Source of the DNA: an uncultured Psychrobacter sp. | GTDB lineage: Bacteria; Pseudomonadota; Gammaproteobacteria; Pseudomonadales; Moraxellaceae | Assembly: GCA_947489525.1 (NCBI GenBank) | Contig: CANLDW010000001.1 | Coordinates: forward strand, 186,001 to 250,000 | Direction of reading: 5' to 3' | Length of the DNA: 64,000 bases | Shown here: in pieces, positions 9,097-17,567 of the stretch | Numbering within the stretch: the first letter of the stretch is position 1 | Layout of the letters: each line of letters opens with the position of its first letter | The notes under the pieces: model-generated | What the model saw: the letters and a program-made list of their open reading frames with translations, nothing else | The model's database searches: none | Told to the model about the DNA's origin: nothing | Translations under genes and position numbers: made by a program

Positions 9097-9190
9097 TAAA
9101 CCAATAAACCCCAAAAGATTGTTTTATATTTAAAAATAGTAAATGAGATCAACAGGTATAAAGTCATATCAGACTATTTATCATTTAAAA

Positions 9191-10336
9191 CTACGGCTCA
9201 TCATTCAAAATAGATTGCAGCGTATCGATCAGCCGTAGATTATCTTCAGCTAAACCGACCGTGATACGTAGCCAATTCTCAAGTCCATAGCCCTTTAAGG
9301 GACGCACGATAACGCCTTGTTCCAGTAGCGCCTGATTAATACTCGCAGCGGTAGTGTCTTCCATATCTACGGTCATATCGACCATTATAAAGTTAGCGTG
9401 TGACTTGATAAAACCTAACCCTAGTGCATCGAACTGCTTTTCTAGCCAGCGCATTTGTTCTTGATTGGTTTGACGTACCGTTTCGATAAAATCGCTATCA
9501 GCCAGTGCGGCTTGTGCGGCGGCAAGCCCAATACGGCTCACATTGAAAGGCTGACGAATACGGTTAAGCAGATCGGCAACCGCAGGCGAGCTGAGCGCGT
9601 AGCCGACGCGTAGTCCAGCAAGGCCATAGGCTTTAGAAAAGGTGCGTACGATGACCACATTATCATACTCATCTAACAAAGCGCGGTTGTTACTCTCAGG
9701 GCTATATTCGATATAGGCTTCATCCAATACCACTAGTACCGAGGCTGGCATACTTGCTACAAACTCGCGTAGCTCGCTATGAGCAAGCTGCGTGCCTGTT
9801 GGATTATTAGGATTGGCGATAAAGACAATCTTAGTATTAGGGTTGTCTGCCACTGCCTGACGCATCGCCTTTAGATCGTGACCGAAATGATGAGCGGGCA
9901 CTTCAATACCGGTAGCCCCTTGCATCTTGGCTAGCATGGAATACACCACAAACGCATACTGACTATAGACAATAGCGTCATCGCTGCTAACGAAACTGCG
10001 CGCGAGGATGTCTAACAAATCGTTGGAGCCGTTACCTAGAGTGATACAGTCCATATCAACGTCATTAAAATCGGCAAGGTCGCGCTTGAGATAATAGCCA
10101 TTACCATCAGGATAACGCGCCAGTTGTCCAAGCTGATCGGTGATAGCCAGCGTCACGTGCGGAGAGCAGCCCATAGGGTTCTCATTACTGGCCAGCTTTA
10201 CCACATCGGATACGCCGTATTCACGCGTCAGTTCTTCAACTGGCTTGCCCGTTTGATACGGTGCCAACTCTAAGATACCATCATAAGCGGGGCTTAGCGG
10301 TGCAAGATCTGATGTATTCGCTTCTTTTGAGGTCAT
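9191..10336 (-). CDS. hisC: Histidinol-phosphate / aromatic aminotransferase
   Basis: A PLP-dependent fold-type I aminotransferase of 381 residues. The PLP lysine is in RTFSKAYGLAGLRVGY; the other cofactor motifs NPNNPTGT and VLDEAYIEYS are in their usual order, and the C-terminal LRITVG arginine binds the substrate carboxylate or phosphate. Its position between pheA and tyrA-aroA is the hisC2 arrangement of the aromatic supraoperon. It therefore probably transaminates phenylpyruvate or 4-hydroxyphenylpyruvate (or prephenate), perhaps as well as imidazole-acetol phosphate. AAGGA precedes the ATG by a proper distance. Spacers to neighbours are 72 and 94 bases. Confidence 0.92.
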   Translation of the reverse strand: MTSKEANTSDLAPLSPAYDGILELAPYQTGKPVEELTREYGVSDVVKLASNENPMGCSPHVTLAITDQLGQLARYPDGNGYYLKRDLADFNDVDMDCITLGNGSNDLLDILARSFVSSDDAIVYSQYAFVVYSMLAKMQGATGIEVPAHHFGHDLKAMRQAVADNPNTKIVFIANPNNPTGTQLAHSELREFVASMPASVLVVLDEAYIEYSPESNNRALLDEYDNVVIVRTFSKAYGLAGLRVGYALSSPAVADLLNRIRQPFNVSRIGLAAAQAALADSDFIETVRQTNQEQMRWLEKQFDALGLGFIKSHANFIMVDMTVDMEDTTAASINQALLEQGVIVRPLKGYGLENWLRITVGLAEDNLRLIDTLQSILNDEP

Positions 10337-10408
10337 GATATATCCTTAAAGATAAGACTCAGCTGTTATGTCTTACTAAAATGTCATAATAGATATTGAT
10401 ACAGGACT

Positions 10409-11590
10409 TTAGAGTACGGCTTTTGGGTAAGAGCCCAAGACGCGTAAGTCTTTTACTAAAGGACGAATATCTTTGATCGCCGCGCTTACATTTGAGTCAT
10501 CAATGTGACCATCCATATCAATAAAGAACACATACGCCCACTTATTAGGACGCTCAGGACGAGTCTCGATACTGGTCATAGAGACGCCGTGGTACGATAA
10601 CGGCTTTAAAATCTCAATCAGCGCGCCTGCTTTGTCGTGAGCTGAGACCACGATTGAAGTTTTGTCCTGACCCGAAGGCGCGATCGCTTCGTGACCGATG
10701 ATAAGAAAACGCGTAGTATTGCTAGGATTATCTTCAATGTTTTTGTAGAGCTTATGCAGATCGTACTCGGCTGCTGCCACATCCCCTGCAATAGCGGCGG
10801 AGTGCCATTCGTTCTTTAATCGGCGCGCCGCCTCGCCATTACTCGATACTGCCACGCGTTCTACATTGGGAAAGTTAACATCGAGCCAATGACGGCACTG
10901 CGCCAGCGACTGTTGATGCGAGTAGATACGGCTTAGGTTTTCAACCTTAGTGTGTTCAGCGACTAAGAAGTTTTGGTGAATGGGCAGCTCAACCTCACCG
11001 ATGATCTTGAGTGAAGAAGACAAAAACCCATCAAGCGTATGATTGACTACGCCCTCAGAGGAGTTCTCCACAGGGACAACGCCATACATCGCTGTGCCCG
11101 CCTCCACTTCACGGAACACATCAGTAATGGTATTAAGAGGAACGGTATCAGCGGCTTTGCCAAAGTGCTTGAGAGCGGCGGCATGAGTAAAGGTGCCGAC
11201 AGGCCCCAAAAACCCAATGCGCTGCGGCGCTTCTAAGTCCAAGCACACCGACATGATCTCGCGAAACAGACGCGCCATTTTCTCATCAGAAATAGGCCCT
11301 TCATTACGCGCCATGACTGCTTTTAGGACTTGCGCTTCACGCTCTGGACGATAAAAGATAGGGTTACGCGCGGCGGCGTCTTTACTATTAGCCACGTGGT
11401 CTTTTTTAACGGTAGCAACTTGCTGTGCTAGCCGAGCACGATTATTAATGAGCTCTTGAATCTTAGTGTCTACGTTATCGATACTTTGACGCAGATGATC
11501 CAAAAACTCTTTGCTCGTCGCGTTATCGCTAGCGCCCGCTACCGTTTGATGCTTATTATCCATCTCTTTATTTGTTGGCTGCTCGCTCAT
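10409..11590 (-). CDS. pheA: Chorismate mutase / prephenate dehydratase (P-protein)
   Basis: A bifunctional enzyme that converts chorismate to prephenate and then to phenylpyruvate. Residues about 27-115 are an AroQ-type chorismate mutase helix bundle (LRQSIDNVDTKIQELINNRARLAQQV). RIGFLGPVGTFTHAAALKHFG begins the dehydratase domain, and SNTTRFLIIG ends it. The C-terminal ACT domain carries AGALIEILKPL and TSIETRP, the equivalents of the phenylalanine-binding GALV and ESRP motifs, so feedback inhibition by phenylalanine is expected. It is the first gene of the minus-strand aromatic cluster, followed by hisC and tyrA-aroA. Confidence 0.95.
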   Translation of the reverse strand: MSEQPTNKEMDNKHQTVAGASDNATSKEFLDHLRQSIDNVDTKIQELINNRARLAQQVATVKKDHVANSKDAAARNPIFYRPEREAQVLKAVMARNEGPISDEKMARLFREIMSVCLDLEAPQRIGFLGPVGTFTHAAALKHFGKAADTVPLNTITDVFREVEAGTAMYGVVPVENSSEGVVNHTLDGFLSSSLKIIGEVELPIHQNFLVAEHTKVENLSRIYSHQQSLAQCRHWLDVNFPNVERVAVSSNGEAARRLKNEWHSAAIAGDVAAAEYDLHKLYKNIEDNPSNTTRFLIIGHEAIAPSGQDKTSIVVSAHDKAGALIEILKPLSYHGVSMTSIETRPERPNKWAYVFFIDMDGHIDDSNVSAAIKDIRPLVKDLRVLGSYPKAVL

Positions 11591-11964
11591 TACCCACTAT
11601 CCTATGTTGTCGCTACTGATTGTACTGGTCAGTTGTCATTATAAAATCGGATGGTACTATACACACCACACCACACACACCGCACTTAACACTTAGTTGT
11701 TGCTCTAAATGCTAAAGCAACACCGGTTAAAATTTTGTGATATAAATCGAAGCCCTTACTATAGCAAAAACTGAACACAGTGCCTATTTGTAAATACGTT
11801 TATACTGCACTCATAGATGAAACTCGTGCTGCACCGCTTACACTGTTTTGCAGTCAATAAAGCAATATCTTTATTTAGGCGCGCCTATCACTAAGAACCC
11901 TGTACAAAACTGTGTTAAAGTTTAAGCTTACCAATGACATTTACTTTTAGGACAAAGGATATTT
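11591..11964. other. Divergent promoter region between pheA and tal
   Basis: About 370 bases between divergent genes. It holds a CA-rich tract (about 11659-11690) and a candidate minus-strand -10 box. An AAAGGA ribosome-binding site lies just before tal. No conserved ORF is visible. Confidence 0.5.
11638..11666 (-). promoter_or_regulatory. Candidate pheA promoter
   Basis: On the minus strand a perfect TATAAT (11643 to 11638) lies about 50 bases before the pheA ATG. The -35 position 17 bases further upstream is poor (GTGTGT), so this is a weak assignment based mainly on the -10 box. Confidence 0.3.
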
Positions 11965-12903
11965 ATGAGCGCCTTACAACAGCTTCGTACCATGACTACT
12001 ATTGTCGCTGACACCGGCGATCTTGCCGCTATTGCGCGCTTAAAACCTATTGATGCCACCACCAATCCGAGTCTCATCACCAAGGCACTTATTCATCCTG
12101 ACAATCAGTCTATGCTCGCTGAGACTATGAGCCGCTATAAAGGTAACGTCGATGCGGTGATTGATGCGTTAACGATCAAAATTGGCTGCAATATCTTAGA
12201 TTTAATCGAAGGTCGCGTCTCCACCGAAGTCGATGCGCGCTTATCTTATGATACACAGGCCACTATTGACAAGGCACTAGAGTTTATCGACGCATATCAA
12301 AAAGCAGGCATTGATTCAGAGCGCGTACTGATCAAAATGGCAGCGACGTGGCAAGGGATAGAAGCCGCGCGCTATTTAGAGACACAAAATATTCACTGCA
12401 ATCTCACTTTGCTATTTGGTCAACATCAAGCCATCGCTTGCGCTGATGCTGGCGTCACGCTGATCTCACCATTCGTTGGTCGTATCCTCGACTGGCAAAA
12501 GCGTCAGCAAAACCGTCAAAACGTTCCCGTCGCTGACGATATGGGCGTGCAGTCCGTCAAGCTTATTTATCAGTACTACAAACAGCACGGTTATGACACC
12601 CAAGTTATGGGCGCAAGCTTTCGTTCAGTCGAGCAGATACTGGCACTAGCTGGCTGTGATCTATTGACTATTGCACCGGATCTGATTGATGAACTTGCAG
12701 CAATGGATATCGAAGTGACGCGCCAACTCTCACCCGATATGTCACTGGATGTAGAGGCGATGGCTAAGGTTAGCTTGACGCATGAAGCGTTCAGCGCCGC
12801 GTATCAAGAAGATAAAGTCACCCAAAACTTACTACCCAAAGGCATTGACGGTTTTATCGCCGCGCGTGACGAGTTGGCAAAGGCCTTGGCAGCGATGCGC
12901 TAA
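11965..12903 (+). CDS. tal: Transaldolase
   Basis: Transfers a dihydroxyacetone unit between sedoheptulose-7-phosphate and glyceraldehyde-3-phosphate in the non-oxidative pentose phosphate pathway. The 312-residue length fits TalB-type enzymes. The Schiff-base lysine is Lys124 in RVLIKMAATWQG. The motifs DATTNPSLI near the N-terminus and ISPFVGRILDW in the middle are diagnostic. AAAGGA precedes the ATG. The gene stands alone, with a strong terminator directly after it. In Moraxellaceae, many of which use sugars poorly, its product may serve mainly to supply erythrose-4-phosphate for the aromatic pathway encoded next door; that link is inference. Confidence 0.95.
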   Translation: MSALQQLRTMTTIVADTGDLAAIARLKPIDATTNPSLITKALIHPDNQSMLAETMSRYKGNVDAVIDALTIKIGCNILDLIEGRVSTEVDARLSYDTQATIDKALEFIDAYQKAGIDSERVLIKMAATWQGIEAARYLETQNIHCNLTLLFGQHQAIACADAGVTLISPFVGRILDWQKRQQNRQNVPVADDMGVQSVKLIYQYYKQHGYDTQVMGASFRSVEQILALAGCDLLTIAPDLIDELAAMDIEVTRQLSPDMSLDVEAMAKVSLTHEAFSAAYQEDKVTQNLLPKGIDGFIAARDELAKALAAMR

Positions 12904-12927
12904 TATCGATAAGTGAATGCTCAGTGT

Positions 12928-12967
12928 AAAAAAGCGCTTTGATGTTTATGTATCAAAGCGCTTTTTT
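12928..12967. terminator. Bidirectional terminator between tal and apt
   Basis: A perfect 16-bp inverted repeat (AAAAAAGCGCTTTGAT / ATCAAAGCGCTTTTTT) with an 8-nt loop. It starts 24 bases after the tal stop and has T-runs on both strands, so it can also end the convergent apt transcript. Confidence 0.9.
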
Positions 12968-13004
12968 ATAGTAGGAACATTTGACAATAGGAACATTTGG
13001 CTTT

Positions 13005-13556
13005 TTATGCCTTAAGCACTGTATAAACAGGCACAGAGAACTTGCCATGTAAGTCAACTAAATCAAGCAGTACTAGGGCGCCGACTACCGTATGATTGGC
13101 AGATTTGCACAGCTCATAAGCGGTGGTCAGCGTACCCCCTGTCGCTAAGATATCATCGACTAATAAAACGCGCTCAGGCGCCAAGTTATTTTGCATCTCA
13201 AGGGTGTCTTTACCGTATTCAAGCGCGTAGGCTTTATTCGCAACAGGCGGCGGCAGTTTGCCCGCTTTACGCAGCAATATCATACCCTTACCCAATCGAC
13301 CTGCCAGCAGGCTTGCAAATACAAAACCGCGCGCTTCGACAGCGCCAAAACAATCCACTTCATCCATCAGCCCATCTGGCAGTGCCGCCAGCATCTCGTC
13401 GATGACATCGTTGACATGACTACGTAGCAGTGGCGTAATATCATAAAAATCAATCCCCGCTTTCGGAAAATTAGGTACAGTACGAATGATTTGCCAAAAC
13501 TTATGATCCGTGCTTATAACGTTATGAGGTTTGTCTGTGGTATCGGTGGCGCTCAT
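13005..13556 (-). CDS. apt: Adenine phosphoribosyltransferase
   Basis: Salvages adenine to AMP using PRPP. The PRPP-binding loop VLLVDDILATGGT is unmistakable. FYDITPLLRS near the N-terminus and AVEARGFVFASLLAGRLG in the middle are the Apt signatures. The start is taken at ATG 13556 because AAGGG stands 6-7 bases upstream (CAAGGGTTAAT). A longer frame to 13604 would add MNKKSLNKKSLITRVN, which comes from a direct DNA repeat and has no ribosome-binding site. The 184-residue product fits the family. It is convergent with tal. Confidence 0.93.
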   Translation of the reverse strand: MSATDTTDKPHNVISTDHKFWQIIRTVPNFPKAGIDFYDITPLLRSHVNDVIDEMLAALPDGLMDEVDCFGAVEARGFVFASLLAGRLGKGMILLRKAGKLPPPVANKAYALEYGKDTLEMQNNLAPERVLLVDDILATGGTLTTAYELCKSANHTVVGALVLLDLVDLHGKFSVPVYTVLKA

Positions 13557-13950
13557 ATTAACCCTTGTAATCAGTGATTTTTTATTCAATGACTTTTTAT
13601 TCAATGACCTTCGCTAAATTGTTTGTTGCTTAATGACGGTGATATAAAAAATGTAGTTACGTAGGATAGCCCATCTTTCGAGTGAACACCGCATTTAAAG
13701 CTTCCTATAATATCACAATAAGGTCATGGTTTAACGAAGCGGATGAAGCAAAGCAATTGCTTTTAGTTTAGCCACGACACTTGTAAATAAATGACGCTTG
13801 GTTTCAATACACAAGTGTAAACTTAGTTATACCGATAAAAGTTATGTGCTACACTATGGACGTTTTTGAGCGCTGCTATGTTCTAAAGCGCCAGATTATC
13901 AATACCAATAAGCTGAGCATAAGTTTTAAACCCAATCGATAGGACTGTCT
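13557..13950. other. Divergent spacer between apt and rubredoxin
   Basis: About 390 bases without a supported gene. A tandem 16-bp repeat (TTATTCAATGACTTTT twice, about 13575-13608) lies just upstream of apt. A TATAAT occurs at 13706-13711 but without a convincing -35 box. Confidence 0.4.
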
Positions 13951-14115
13951 ATGAAGCGTTATGAATGTATTGTTTGCGGCTGGATTTATGATGAAGAGCT
14001 AGGTTGTCCTGAGGAAGGTATTGCGCCTGGTACCAAATGGGATGATATCCCTGATGACTGGATATGTCCTGAATGCGGAGTGGGTAAGCTTGATTTTGAG
14101 ATGATGGAGATCTAA
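13951..14115 (+). CDS. rubA: Rubredoxin
   Basis: A 54-residue iron protein that carries single electrons in the cytoplasm. Two CxxC pairs bind one iron: CIVC (residues 6-9) and CPEC (39-42). The family aromatic residues Tyr4, Trp11, Tyr13 and Trp37 and the [15 protein letters not shown] loop are present. This is the AlkG2/RubA-type electron carrier that, in related bacteria, serves rubredoxin reductase with alkane hydroxylase or other oxygenases; neither partner is in this window. AGGA precedes the ATG. It is followed after 27 bases by an alpha/beta hydrolase, so co-transcription is likely. Confidence 0.95.
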   Translation: MKRYECIVCGWIYDEELGCPEEGIAPGTKWDDIPDDWICPECGVGKLDFEMMEI

Positions 14116-14142
14116 ACCCTTCTTGTGTAAAAAGGACATCCC

Positions 14143-15183
14143 ATGACCCATCCAGATTCACAATCTCAGGCGCTACAATCTGCATCTAAAGACCAAGATG
14201 CATCACAGCGGTATCCCACAGATGAATGGCAGCGACTTGGCTCCCATCAATGGCATAAGTCTGATCTTAGCGAACACCTTCATCAGTCGATGATAGATAT
14301 TGGTGACGGTATTGAGCTTTGCGTTGAAGCCGGTGGCAACCCAGAACATCCGCCACTGCTAATGATTATGGGTTTAGGCTCGCAGATGATATTTTGGCCA
14401 GACCCTTTTATTAAACGTCTGATTGATGCAGGCTTCTTTGTTATTCGTTTTGATAATCGTGATATTGGTCTCTCCTCCAAAATTCAAATCGACGGTCTAC
14501 CGCGTATCAGTCAGTTTAAGATGATGATGCGCTTGCAAACGGGACTGTCTAATAAGAGCCAACAGGTCGCTTATAAGCTGACTGATATGGCAGAGGATAC
14601 CGTACGTTTAATCAAGACCCTGAACTTAGGTCAAACGCATCTGCTAGGCGCTTCAATGGGCGGTATGATCGCGCAGATTGTAGCAGCGCGCTACCCGAGC
14701 CTTGTGGGGCGAATGGCGCTTATGTTCACGACCAATAATCGCGCGTTTTTGCGTCCGCCAAAGCCCAAGCAGTTGTACACGCTTATCAACCGTCCAGAGA
14801 GCCATTCTGAGCGTGATATCGTACGCCATAGCGTCTGGTTTATGAAGACGGTTGGCACGCCCGGTCACGTTAATGTCCGTACTGTGCGCGAAATTGCTAA
14901 ACTGCGCTACCAGCGCAGCTTTCATCCACTCGGCACCGTCCAGCAGCTCAATGCTATTCTAGCTTCGGGTTCGATAAGCCGCTTTAGTAAACAAGTTAAA
15001 GCGCCGACTATCGTCATCCATGGTAGCGTTGATGGACTCATACCGCCATCGCAGGGACGCGTGGTTGCTAAGACTATCCCCAATGCAAGCTTTCATCTGA
15101 TTGAAGGTATGGCGCACGATATTCCGACCTATTATCAGCCGTACTTGGTTGAACTCATTAGTAACCACTTACAAGACAAGTAA
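14143..15183 (+). CDS. Alpha/beta-fold hydrolase
   Basis: A probable esterase or lipase-like enzyme of 346 residues. The nucleophile elbow is GASMGG with Ser171. The oxyanion region MIMGLGSQ, the strand FDNRDIG, and the C-terminal histidine in EGMAHDIP complete the expected catalytic set; an acidic residue is in GSVDGLIP. The first 50 residues are polar and likely disordered. There is no signal peptide, so the protein is cytoplasmic. AAAAAGGA lies before the ATG. It follows rubredoxin closely. The substrate is unknown. Confidence 0.85.
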   Translation: MTHPDSQSQALQSASKDQDASQRYPTDEWQRLGSHQWHKSDLSEHLHQSMIDIGDGIELCVEAGGNPEHPPLLMIMGLGSQMIFWPDPFIKRLIDAGFFVIRFDNRDIGLSSKIQIDGLPRISQFKMMMRLQTGLSNKSQQVAYKLTDMAEDTVRLIKTLNLGQTHLLGASMGGMIAQIVAARYPSLVGRMALMFTTNNRAFLRPPKPKQLYTLINRPESHSERDIVRHSVWFMKTVGTPGHVNVRTVREIAKLRYQRSFHPLGTVQQLNAILASGSISRFSKQVKAPTIVIHGSVDGLIPPSQGRVVAKTIPNASFHLIEGMAHDIPTYYQPYLVELISNHLQDK

Positions 15184-15250
15184 ACTAGCAACCATCTGAT
15201 GCGCAGATACAGCGTTTTTAAGTAAACAAAAAAGAGTATTAAGTAAATAA

Positions 15251-15290
15251 AAAAAGAGTATAAAGCACGATAGCTTTATACTCTTTTTTA
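15251..15290. terminator. Bidirectional terminator
   Basis: A perfect 16-bp inverted repeat (AAAAAGAGTATAAAGC / GCTTTATACTCTTTTT) with a 6-nt loop sits between the convergent hydrolase and WG-repeat genes. It has T-runs on both strands. Confidence 0.9.
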
Positions 15291-15376
15291 TACCGCGTCT
15301 TCATAAACGAATGTTATAGTCTTAGTGGTGTAGGCAGTATAGTATAGACAGCCTAGGCTAGGTTCAAACTCACTAC

Positions 15377-16372
15377 TCAACCGCAGCTCACTGTCTCTCC
15401 TGTCAAGCTTACACAGGTCTTACCGCCATCTCTTAAATTACCTACCCAAGCTTTACCTTCTTTGAATACAAAGGCAGACGCATCATCGATATCACTTAGA
15501 TTGTCTGGATAACGAAAAGGGATGACCAGCTCCCCGCCTAAATTAACAAAGCCCCATTTATCCTCCATACGCACGCCTGCCATACCCTCAGAGAAGGGTT
15601 TCACCTCATCGAATGAGTAGGTAATCATCGTTACTTCATTATCATCAACAAAGCCCCAACGACCATCTTGCTGATGCGGCTTTAGAGTAGTAAAGACGCT
15701 GGCACTAGTAGCAACGGCTGCGCTCATCATACTGTTAGTAGACGGTAGTTTTTTGCTTGCATCGCGCTCGTTATTAGCGTTTGGAGTAGCGATCGCTCTG
15801 CCGTCTTTATCAATCCAACTGGTTGTTTTATTTTTTTGTACACGGGCGCGGTCATTTTTAAAGTTATCAATACTACTGATGGATGAGGAAAACGGCACAA
15901 CCACTCGATTTGTCGTGCTAATAACACCATACTCGCCATCTTTTTTTACCACGATACGGTCTTGTGCTACTGCTCTCGCCCAGTCACTACCCCCGCTTAA
16001 TCGATCGTACATCACTGGCACGACTTCTTGTCCTTGCAAGTTCACGTAACCGACACGGTCATAGCGCTGTACAGGGAGCAAACCGCCTGCGAGCTTATCG
16101 GCAGCAACTGTCTGATAACGGGTGAGATCGAGCACCTTTTTGCCATTGCTGTTGAGCAAAGCGACAGGCGCTCCTAAGTCTTTTTCTGCCAAAAAATAAC
16201 GGCTATCGCTGGTACAAGAGACGTTTTTATAATAGCTTTTGGGTAGTTTGCAACTGGCAGCCTCAGCTTTTGGCATGAGCAGTAAGGTACTGAGCAGTAA
16301 ACCAGATATAACACCGAGAGAAGCTACTGGCAATCGGGGTACGGCTGTATGTGCAAAAATACGTGACGCCAT
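15377..16372 (-). CDS. Exported WG-repeat protein
   Basis: A 331-residue protein with an N-terminal hydrophobic signal (VASLGVISGLLLSTLLLMP ending KAEAA), so it is probably secreted to the periplasm. The rest consists of WG-type beta repeats: RVGYVNLQGQEVVPVMYD, GEYGVISTTNRVVVPF, GRWGFVDDNE and KWGFVNLGGELVIPFRY. Such repeats usually form a propeller- or solenoid-like binding surface. No catalytic motif is visible. A Ser/Asn-rich linker lies in the middle. The ATG at 16372 is chosen over a TTG at 16432 because the signal peptide then begins normally. It stands alone, convergent to the hydrolase. Function unknown. Confidence 0.78.
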   Translation of the reverse strand: MASRIFAHTAVPRLPVASLGVISGLLLSTLLLMPKAEAASCKLPKSYYKNVSCTSDSRYFLAEKDLGAPVALLNSNGKKVLDLTRYQTVAADKLAGGLLPVQRYDRVGYVNLQGQEVVPVMYDRLSGGSDWARAVAQDRIVVKKDGEYGVISTTNRVVVPFSSSISSIDNFKNDRARVQKNKTTSWIDKDGRAIATPNANNERDASKKLPSTNSMMSAAVATSASVFTTLKPHQQDGRWGFVDDNEVTMITYSFDEVKPFSEGMAGVRMEDKWGFVNLGGELVIPFRYPDNLSDIDDASAFVFKEGKAWVGNLRDGGKTCVSLTGETVSCG

Positions 16373-16594
16373 AGACAAACCTAAAGAGATGAATACTAAA
16401 CTTATGGAGTATACACAAAATACCTTAAGCAAGTTTGACGAAAAACAGGAATACAGTTACGGCTAAACGCTTGTTTTAAGGTAGATTGTTACGCATGATA
16501 GATGCTCTGAGTGCTTACAGAACCAAACCCTTTTTCTTTTAGCGCCCTTTAACATCAAATAGGTTGAGTTTCATACTTTAGATTGGAATGATTT

Positions 16595-17533
16595 ATGACA
16601 GTTAACGCTTCACGCCGCGCCTCAACAAGCCTTGTTATCGGCTGTATTATCTTTGGTTTAGGCAGCTTGATTGTCGCGCACGTTGATGTCGGCGGCTGGG
16701 CGATGTCATTTTGGCGCTTGTTAATTTCAGGAGTCGTATTTGTCATACTGGCACGACTCAATAATCAGCGCCTACCTCTCTCAAAGCGCGCAGTCGTATA
16801 CGGCCTGCTATCAGGGGCTTTTTTAGGACTGGATTTGGCGCTTTGGCATGAGAGCATTTACGCGGTCGGTCCTGGTATCTCAACGCTACTTAATAGCTTA
16901 CAGATTTTCTTTTTAGCGGCTATTGGTTTTTTATATTTTAGTGAGCGCCAGTCGCTTGTGCAGCTTATTAGCTTGTGTCTTGCCGTCATAGGGGTTGCGA
17001 TGATAGGTAGTCCTGAGTTTGCCCATAACACAGCGGCGACTTGGGGGTTTGTCACAGGTATTGTCTCAGGCGCGATGCTAGCAGCGTCCATGACTTTTAT
17101 CCGCTTGACGCACGATACCGAACCTACGCCTATATTTGTACTTATGGGATTGGTGAGTGTGGGCGGCGTACTCGCTATGCTGATGCCTATGTTTATCTTT
17201 GATGCTGGTCACATTCTGCCTAACACATGGACTGAGATCGGCTGGATACTTATATATGGTACAGTGATGCAGTGCCTGGCATGGGGGCTTATCGCCTACT
17301 CTATCCCTAAGCTATCTCTTGCGCTAACAGGGCTTTTGCTACTTAGCGAGCCTATTGCTGCTCTAGTCATTGACTATAGCTGGCTGGATAAACCCATTAA
17401 TACCTTGCAGTGGAGCGGCGCGCTACTGACTATGTTTGCTATCTACTTAGGTTCTATCAAACCAAAACCTCAGGCGCTACGTCGTTATGGTTTTTTTGCA
17501 CGCTTTTATAACCGTCAGCTCCCTAAAAAATGA
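16595..17533 (+). CDS. EamA/DMT-superfamily transporter
   Basis: An inner-membrane permease of 312 residues with about ten hydrophobic segments in two EamA repeats. The first repeat starts SLVIGCIIFGLGSLIVAHVDVGG and contains SFWRLLISG; the second contains GLVSVGGVLAML and LTGLLLLSEPIAALVID, the conserved glutamate-proline of the family. The C-terminus is basic and cytoplasmic (KPKPQALRRYG). It is convergent with the uracil-type permease gene and stands alone. It differs from the RarD protein at 5600-6538 and belongs to a different EamA branch. The substrate cannot be told from sequence; amino acids or metabolites are typical. Confidence 0.83.
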   Translation: MTVNASRRASTSLVIGCIIFGLGSLIVAHVDVGGWAMSFWRLLISGVVFVILARLNNQRLPLSKRAVVYGLLSGAFLGLDLALWHESIYAVGPGISTLLNSLQIFFLAAIGFLYFSERQSLVQLISLCLAVIGVAMIGSPEFAHNTAATWGFVTGIVSGAMLAASMTFIRLTHDTEPTPIFVLMGLVSVGGVLAMLMPMFIFDAGHILPNTWTEIGWILIYGTVMQCLAWGLIAYSIPKLSLALTGLLLLSEPIAALVIDYSWLDKPINTLQWSGALLTMFAIYLGSIKPKPQALRRYGFFARFYNRQLPKK

Positions 17534-17567
17534 AGCGCAGCGATATATAAATAGCAAACGCTTACTA

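Noticed and set aside
8699..9133. Plus-strand ORF opposite tyrA (144 codons)
   Set aside because: It mirrors the Rossmann-fold region of TyrA and lacks its own start signals.
11659..11690. CA-rich tract as a possible CRISPR-like or satellite repeat
   Set aside because: Too short and irregular, with no spacer structure; no CRISPR array exists in the window.
13557..13604. N-terminal extension of apt
   Set aside because: It comes from a direct DNA repeat and has no ribosome-binding site, while the ATG at 13556 has a good one.
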